From the NCBI GenBank assembly GCA_973895155.1, contig OZ316896.1, positions 17,732,001 to 17,796,000 on the forward strand: 64,000 bases of DNA, given 5' to 3'. A model generated the notes under the pieces. It searched no databases. It worked only from the letters and a program-made list of their open reading frames with translations, and had not been told where the DNA came from. This stretch comes from Marsupella aquatica (Eukaryota; Marchantiophyta). The translations under genes and the position numbers were made by a program. Below, piece after piece: positions 57,601-64,000 of the stretch. Every line of letters begins with the position of its first letter. Positions within the stretch are counted from its first letter, which is position 1.

Positions 57601-59575
57601 GTATCTGAGCAGAAAGACCTTTCATCTGTGTCGCAGCAGGCACGACCGGATGAGCAACAAGTTCTACCTCCAGATTTACAGCAGCAAGAATCCGTAGAAG
57701 TGCTGCAAGAGCCAGACATCACAGTGCAACATCGCCAGCAAAGCAAGCAGCAAGAAAGACAGGTCTTTAAGCTGAAGATAATGGATTTGTTACGATCGTC
57801 CTCGTTATGCTGTATTACGGCCTTGGTCCTGCATTGCTATGCAATCGGATTGTTTCTCTTGCAACTTTTTGATATTGTTCTAAAACCTTATTTTCCTGTT
57901 CTGATAGGCACACGATCAGCGCCGACGACTGGATCCTCGATTACAGCAGTTCACTCACCAGCAATCAAAGCAGGTTCATGGTCCGACTCATCAACATTTG
58001 AAGCACGATAATAACGTGGAAACCCAAACTCAGCAGCTCCAACATCAGCAGGGTATATCTAATAGCATGGGACATTTGGGAGGGGCTGCACATTCGTCAT
58101 CTATGTCTCAGGAAGATTCTTCTGGTCTTTTATCACGTGAAGTGTCAGCGGCGTCGGTTAATGTGTCCAACGCTGACAATCAAGAACTTCAGAAATCTGT
58201 CGCTCAAATCTCGAAGCAGCAGCACTTTGCTGAGGCGAACACTAAAGCTCTAGAACCAGTACTACTTGATGAACGATCGCTTCTGGCTTGCTTATTGAGA
58301 GCAGTACCTCCAGAACCCAACGCGAGAATCAGGATTAGCTCCACTGTGAGTACAGTCCATGCTCAGCAACTCAACCTCATTGCTAGATCCTGTATCTTAT
58401 ATTACGTCATAGGTAAAAGGTTATGAGTAGTAGAAGTGTTTCGTCATGATTAGAAGCTCTTCTGACCCACCATTTGGCGTGGAAACGGTACAGCTGCCAA
58501 ACAGATTGGGAAAGATGCTAGCTCCCTTACACTGGCATGACTACAGGAAGCAGTATGGACGGCTTGACGAGTTTGTTGGGTCACATCCAGAGGTGCATCC
58601 AGTCCTTTGCATCTCCTGAAAACGATTGTTGCGTTTCCTTTATTGCAGCTTCATTGCTCTTTGATCTCAGTATTGTTGCCTGTTCGTTGTCGAAGCCAAA
58701 TGTCTAAGCATGTGATGGATACATTGGTGGTCTTCACAGCTTTTTGTTATCGAAGGGGACTTCATCCACTTACGAGAAGGAGCACATGCTACATTTTCTG
58801 CGACAACTGCTGTAGCAAAGGCCGCCGCCGCAGCTGCTGCCGTGACTCCGCTTGGGCCAACTCGCTTGCCAACTGTGGCTGTCACTCCTGTCGCTCAATC
58901 CACATTACAACGTGGGAGAAGCCTCAAGAATTCAAATAATCCTCAGAAGGAGAGCAAAGCAGGACCCGCTGATACGGCAATTCAGTCACCATCGTTAACT
59001 CAGGTTGGTAACACAAGGCCAATTCACAGTCCAGTTATGAGCAGGAGTGCTGCTGAAAATGGAAATGTGAATACACATCATTCCAGCGTCAATGGGGTTA
59101 GCACAGCTAAGACTGGCAACAAAAGGGAAGGACAACATCATGTGCAAGGAGCCGGAGCTAGAACAAATGGGGTATCATCCGGTCATGGCAATGAGAATTC
59201 TGGTACCTTTGAGAATGGAGGGACGAATGGATATGGGATGTCAGGGAAGGCGAGTGGATACTACGGGAGCAGACAACAGCAAGGACGGTCCGTCACATTT
59301 CTTTTTCATACTTTTTAGACAGGACGTCACTCGCTATATTTCAAGATGCTTTTTGCAGTGTCCAGAGTTACAAGAGCGTCTGTTATTGAAGATTTGGATG
59401 CAGTTATCACATGATTGAACACCAGTTGTTCCATACTGTCCTCCGACTGAATGTTTGACTGGCTCTTGATGGCTGCAGAGGACCACTATCTGGCTCTGGG
59501 CAGTACAGAAAACAAGAAAATCAAGTCAGACCACAAACTCAGGAAAGCCGACGTGCTGGCTCAGCTTCTACTTGA
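54656..59575 (+). CDS. Coiled-coil, Gln-rich protein with conserved winged-helix-like C-terminal domain, 12 exons
   Basis: Predicted 998 aa. Exons: 54,656-54,916; 55,068-55,169; 55,289-55,344; 55,605-55,749; 55,925-56,104; 56,317-56,634; 56,875-57,099; 57,235-57,762; 57,908-58,345; 58,494-58,592; 58,740-59,287; 59,479-59,575. All are GT-AG and phase-consistent. The ATG is the first after an in-frame stop at 54,605. Residues 1-350 are strongly charged heptads (QQRLHEVSRQREQ, EREQQIRHLEQNLEEKER), a long coiled coil. Residues about 430-690 are Gln/His/Pro-rich. About 725-810 carries a block conserved in plants, as I recall it: LLRAVPPEPNARIRISST, then LPNRLGKMLAPLHWHDYRK, then GRLDEFVGSHPELFVIEGDF. 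Its LP..LG..L....Y...G.L..F...HP.LF pattern resembles a LOTUS/OST-HTH winged helix. Two introns (57,100-57,234 and 57,763-57,907) are also open in frame, so retention would give longer isoforms. I do not know a trusted name for this family; a nuclear RNA or chromatin role is a guess. Confidence 0.85.
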
Positions 59576-61814
59576 GCACAGTAAGGTATGCTGAACAGTT
59601 AATGTTAGTTTACTCTATATGAACTACATTGTCTCTATAACGTGACACTCGTGCAAATTAGGAACTAGCTGCATTTCGCTTGAATAATGGGAACAATCAT
59701 TGAAACAAGGAATGTCGTCTCTGTGGTGTCTCACACTAATCATGGAGAAGACTCAGAATTGTTGCAGGAGGCACTAACCTTTGAGTTTCACCTTTGAATA
59801 TTTAGTGTTGGGGTTTAAGGAGCTATCTCCTTCAACAAATTTCGAATATTGTGATCTAAAACGTGCACTCCTCTGATTGTTGTGGACATGACTGCTTTTC
59901 AATTTACTCCACAGCCTGAATTCTGCTTACTTTGACGAATTATTCCATCCAATGAATTGCTTGGTGACCGCACGGTTTACACTACAGCCTGAATTCTGCT
60001 TACTTTGACGAATTATTCCATCCAATCAATTGCTTCGTGACAGCACGGTTGTCTTCCTCTTTGCAGGTTGCAATATCATTCTCAACCATTGAGATCGTTG
60101 AATTTGAGAGAGTGGAGACAGTCGAAACTGTGCTACACGACGCTCAGTTGGTGGTCGTCCGTTTTAGTCATCCCCCTAGTGCTCACTGGTGGAGGCATTA
60201 CAACTAAGTCCTCTGTCGTTGGAAAGCCAAGAGTATCGACAATTTTGTGTCATTAAATATTAGGCTGAGGCATTAGATTCACGTCGATGATGCTGTGGGC
60301 AGTTTTCCTTTTGCTATTTTGCTATTTTCATTTTGCCGTCGGTCTTACGAGATATGGCAAAGGGCCTTATTCTCTAATTGAGAGCTCTTCTTTGGCTACA
60401 TCAAGCTGGCAGCCAAACTTAGAGGTCATGGTCGAGCATAAAATACACAGCGAAAATCTAGAGTAGAACATGCAGATGTATTTCACGTCTCGGTCCCTAT
60501 TTACAGCAGTTAAAGAGTGCACTGCTGGAAATTGTAATCTAGGAAAGGAGGCCCTATTTGTGGGCAGGCAACCTTAGGGATTGGAAAAGTTCTTTAGTGT
60601 TGACAGTGGACTGTTTCCCATAGGCCAAATGAAATCGTTTTTGCATTCATTTTCAATTTAACTTCCATCTAGTCCTAAACTAGACAAAAATAAGTGTCTT
60701 GTGATCAACAGAAAAAGAGCTCCCACCTCAAACAGGAAACTTGTCTGAAAACCGTCAGAAGCTGCTTGTGACCCTTTTTATTGTTACTAGAATCGATTCC
60801 TGTTTCTTCTTGGATTTGTGATAGTTTGCTATGGGTACCGCAGTAGCACATAGGTCTTTTACCAGCAAAACCTTCGACATGTATAGCCCCAGAAGTACAT
60901 GGACCAAGTATTTTTGCAAAATGCCATTCAGGTGGGTTAAGGGGAGTATGGAGACATGGGTCCTGGGTCCTTGGTGGGTTAGGTGAATATGGGAGGATGG
61001 GAAGTACTGAATTAGAACATCGATAGTGATGGTATTTGATGCATCATACATGCGGAAATCGGGATTTGATACAGTCAGAACCATCAGCTACGGTCACATA
61101 CAGAATGGCTCTGGACGGTAAGGAAGCAGTGGACATGACTGTTTCTGCCAGGGCTAGTTATGTTGCAGGACGGAATCGGAATCTCTTTCTACCCAATCTC
61201 TTCTGAAGAAGTCCTGGTTGTGACTAATGACAAAATTGTACACTAAACTTTTTCCGTAAGATATTGGTGAGTATCTTCTGTTACCTATGAGCCTGACATT
61301 TCAAAAGCTTGTTATTGAGCTTTTAACTCATACCAAACAATAATCCTTGGGCCTCAAAGTAAAGCTAATTTCATCCCTGCTTGGGTAGATGGTGATGGTT
61401 TTTCTTCCCATCATTCTGATTGCAAATGACTATAACAGATGGATCTTTTTCTCACCATAAAAGGTGGCCCAAAACTTCTGATAGACGTTAACCCACGGTT
61501 GGCAGCGTCAGTCTCCACTGCTAATGATTTATTGTACTTTGGATGTTTCAACAAAATATGGATGGAAAATTCCATCTTGTTGTGCTGCTTTACAGACTTT
61601 ACAGAAAGGTTACACGGGTGTTACATGGTTCTTTCCCCATCCTATTGTGCCAAAGAGGAAGGGGGAAGAAAGTTGATTAAACTCCTGAGGAGTGATGCTG
61701 TACGTTTCTAGATCATTGACTCCAGTAAAGTCATATAATGCGCCTGGACACTAAATTGAGAGAAAGCTTGGTGTTCAGCTTTTCCTGCACAAACCAGATA
61801 GTTAAGGTCCTCTG
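59576..61814. other. Intergenic, no gene recognised
   Basis: It begins with the 3' untranslated region of the previous gene. Apart from the tandem duplication at 59,911 I see only short frames without family resemblance (for example 60,755-61,084 on the minus strand and 61,439-61,711 on the plus strand). Confidence 0.5.
59911..60050 (+). repeat. 73-bp tandem duplication
   Basis: ACAGCCTGAATTCTGCTTAC at 59,911 recurs at 59,984. The units differ at only a few positions and end in GCACGGTT. Confidence 0.92.
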
Positions 61815-62097
61815 GTCTTCCATTCAGGTTCTGGTTCACTCATACCTGACATATCAACACATTTCTCAAGGATTCTCTTTCATTAGAAATGTTAAGGCAT
61901 ATCAACACATTTCTCAAGGATTCTCTTTCATTAGAAATGTTAAGGTCTTCAATTCAGGTTCTGGTTCACTCATACACTGACACATCAACATATTTCTCAA
62001 GGATTCTATCTCATTAGAAATGTTAAGGCTGTCTGGTGGTTCTGGTTCACTCATACCCTGACACATCAACACATTTCTCAAGGATTCTCTCTCATTT
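61815..62097 (+). repeat. Tandem repeat of about 100 bp, three units plus a partial
   Basis: Each unit has CAGGTTCTGGTTCACTCATA, then GACA-ATCAACA, then ATTTCTCAAGGATTCT and CATTAGAAATGTTAAGG. A 56-bp internal part is duplicated once more at about 61,850-61,945. Confidence 0.9.
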
Positions 62098-62261
62098 GAT
62101 ACAAACTATATGACATGTACGTCTGCTAAGTTAGTATGTTTGCCAGTCCAATAGTTGGATGTTCAGGATGTTATTAATACACATGGCAAAATAAGTTTTG
62201 TCAATGTTTGACAACCTTATTGTAATGTTAAAGTTGCTCAGTCATCCCTTTATGGGATACT

Positions 62262-63130
62262 AGCTCAATACCCGTGTGTTCCACAAAAGATGTCGTGTTG
62301 GCCAAGATGTCATGTTGGCCAAGATGTCTTTCAGAAAAAAGATGGCGTGTCGGCCAAGACATCATTGAGAAAAATGATATCGTGTCGGCCAAGATGCTGT
62401 GTCAGCCAAGAAGTCGTTGCGACAAAAGATGTCATGTCAGCCAAGAAGTCGTTGCGACAAAAGATGTTGTGTCGGCCAAGAGGTCGTGAAGAGAGAATAT
62501 GTCGTGTCGGCCAAGACGCCGTGGAGAGAAAAGATGTCGTGTCGGCCAAGAGGCAATGAGAGAAAAGATGTCATGTCGGCCAAGAGGTCGTGGGGAGAAA
62601 AGACGTTGTGTCAGCCAAGAGGTCTTGAGAGAAAAGAAGTTGTTGAGAAAACAGATGTCGTGTCAGCCAAGAGGTCCCTGAGAAAAAATATGTCGTGTCA
62701 GCCAAGAAGTCATTGAGAAAAAAAATGTCATGTCGGCCAAGATGTTGTTAAGAAAAAAATTGTCATGTCGGCCTGGATGTTGTTGAGAAAAAAGACGTCA
62801 TGTCGGCAAAGATGTCGTTGAGGGAAAAGATGTGGTGTCGGCCAAGACACCGTTCAGGGAAAATACCTGTGCGTTTCACAAAAGATGTTGTTAAGAAAAA
62901 AAATGTTGCCTCGCCCAAGATGTTGTTATGTGAAAGATGTCACAAAGTAAAAAGATGTCGTTACAAAAAAAGAAGTCATTTGCCAAAGATGCCATTATGC
63001 GAAAGATGTTGTTAAGAAAAATGTGTCATTTTGCCTAAGATATTGTGAAGTAAAAGATGTTACAAGAAAAATGGTGTTGTTTCACCCAAGTTGTCGTTAT
63101 GTGAAAGATGTTATGAAGTAAAAGGTCAAG
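62262..63130 (+). repeat. 35-bp minisatellite array with leader motif
   Basis: It begins ACTAGCTCAATACCCGTGTG, then CACAAAAGATGTCGTG. At least 20 degenerate units follow, of the form GATGTCGTGTCGGCCAAG plus AGGTCGTTGAGAGAAAA, with several spacings exactly 35 (for example 62,428, 62,463 and 62,498). The second half, from CTGTGCGTTTCACAAAAG at about 62,866, switches to the TTATGTGAAAGATGTC unit type seen around the Copia element. Because 35 is not a multiple of three and the unit lacks stops, all forward frames are open; this is not coding. Confidence 0.92.
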
Positions 63131-63240
63131 GAAAGAAGGAGCGAGTCTTTTTCTTTGTTTTGTTTTTTTACTCAAAATGCCCTTGCATTTGAATGGAGAC
63201 CACTCTATAAATTGGTGCAACGTTATATTATCGGTTTCAG

Positions 63241-63269
63241 GTTTAGTGTTTTAGGGTTTAGGGTTTAGC
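63241..63269 (+). repeat. Interstitial telomere-like repeat
   Basis: GTTTAGTGT then TTTAGGG-TTTAGGG-TTTAGC: about three units of the plant telomere heptamer, one with a substitution. It is too short to be a chromosome end and is probably a repair scar or a promoter telo-box-like element. Confidence 0.75.
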
Positions 63270-63815
63270 AAAGATAATCGTTCTGCCGGTATCCCTCGGG
63301 AATCACTTAGGCTAAAACTCCTAATACCCCTGTGAACACTTACATGTTACATACCCCTTATTAATTTTCATATGAAAAATTTAAAAGACCCTTGAAAAAT
63401 ATAACAAATAATTTTCAATATATTAAAAACACCCTTGAGTTATTTATAAGTACTTTGGAAACTCATTGTAAACCCTTGTGTCTTTATATAGTATCGCATA
63501 TACAGTACAAAGACATGATCAAGTGCACATGTATAGTTCTTGCTTAACCGCCAATATCATTGTAAAAAAATAAACTACTCATACATGACCTACACTAAGC
63601 AAGTGACATATGGACCAATCCGCTAGTGAGGCATGGCATACACTATGTGGTAATACCCTTCATAGAAATAAAAATAATATGAGATAAAGAGTTAATTAAT
63701 CACCTTCATTAAAAATTTATGATTATAATTATTAATTGGACAGTATTTTAAATACCCTTCATTTGTTCGCACGTGGTTCTAAGAATTTGACGAGTGATTT
63801 CCCAGGGGTCGGTAT
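63270..63815. other. AT-rich spacer, nothing recognised
   Basis: No plausible gene. Rich in TTAA and AAAATT runs. Confidence 0.5.
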
Positions 63816-64000
63816 CCTTTCAATCCCCGTGCGTTGCATAAAAGATGTTGTTTGGTTAAAGATGTTGTTCAGAAATAGATAGTGGTGCAAAAAATATCAT
63901 TGAATATTTTTGTTTGTTTGTTAAAGTACATTATTGCACAAAAACTTTTGTTGAGTGAAAGATATCATTGTGCAAAATACTGGCTATGGCAGCCACAAAA
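63816..64000 (+). repeat. Minisatellite-like block with leader motif, cut by window edge
   Basis: TTTCAATCCCCGTGCGTTGC with ATAAAAGATGTTG is followed by degenerate AAGATGTTGTTCAG-type units to the end of the window. Confidence 0.75.

Noticed and set aside
62262-63130. CRISPR-like direct repeats
   Set aside because: Units follow one another without unique spacers, and this is plant nuclear DNA.

Overview
The window is nuclear DNA from a land plant. The evidence is an intron-rich SHPRH-type gene of plant architecture, a GDT1/PML transporter gene, a plant-type glutamine-rich regulator gene, a Copia retrotransposon and a short interstitial run of the plant telomere repeat TTTAGGG. Introns of about 90-430 bases, an AIG1-type GTPase of unusual design and a fungal-looking DJ-1/PfpI gene suggest a non-seed plant, probably a bryophyte. 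That lineage call is an inference made from memory of the families.

Layout. 1-11,545 holds two copies of a segmental duplication (A: 1-2,163, running off the left edge; B: 7,657-11,545, interrupted by about 1.9 kb of foreign DNA). Between them lie a decayed HAL3-type phosphopantothenoylcysteine decarboxylase gene (2,164-2,935), a small repeat cluster and an intact two-exon DJ-1/PfpI gene (5,987-6,814) with ascomycete-like sequence and base composition. 11,675-22,175 (+) is a complete 19-exon SHPRH gene, about 1,829 aa, with every splice phase consistent. 22,176-26,287 is repeat-rich and has no gene I recognise. 26,288-30,515 (-) is a complete 12-exon GDT1/TMEM165-type transporter of 231 aa. 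32.4-46.3 kb is a repeat domain. It contains an 18-bp perfect hairpin, an inverted pair of dispersed repeats, tandem repeats, a minisatellite family, and a 5,887-bp Copia element with two identical-looking 181-bp LTRs and a 5-bp target duplication, but broken reading frames. 47,413-49,209 (+) is a single-exon gene for a 598-aa protein with two tandem AIG1/IMAP-like GTPase domains, the first apparently catalytically dead. 54,656-59,575 (+) is a 12-exon gene for a 998-aa protein with an N-terminal coiled coil, a long Gln/His-rich centre and a conserved plant domain resembling a winged helix. From 59.6 kb to the end there are only tandem repeats, a 35-bp minisatellite and the telomere-like run.

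The genes do not form a pathway. They are independent housekeeping or regulatory loci (ubiquitin-dependent DNA-damage tolerance, Mn/Ca transport, GTPase signalling, RNA or chromatin regulation) separated by transposon and satellite DNA. The most unusual items are the putative fungal-derived gene, the tandem pseudoGTPase-GTPase protein, the young but coding-defective Copia element with an insertion in its reverse transcriptase, and the dispersed minisatellite family that begins with a shared leader motif.
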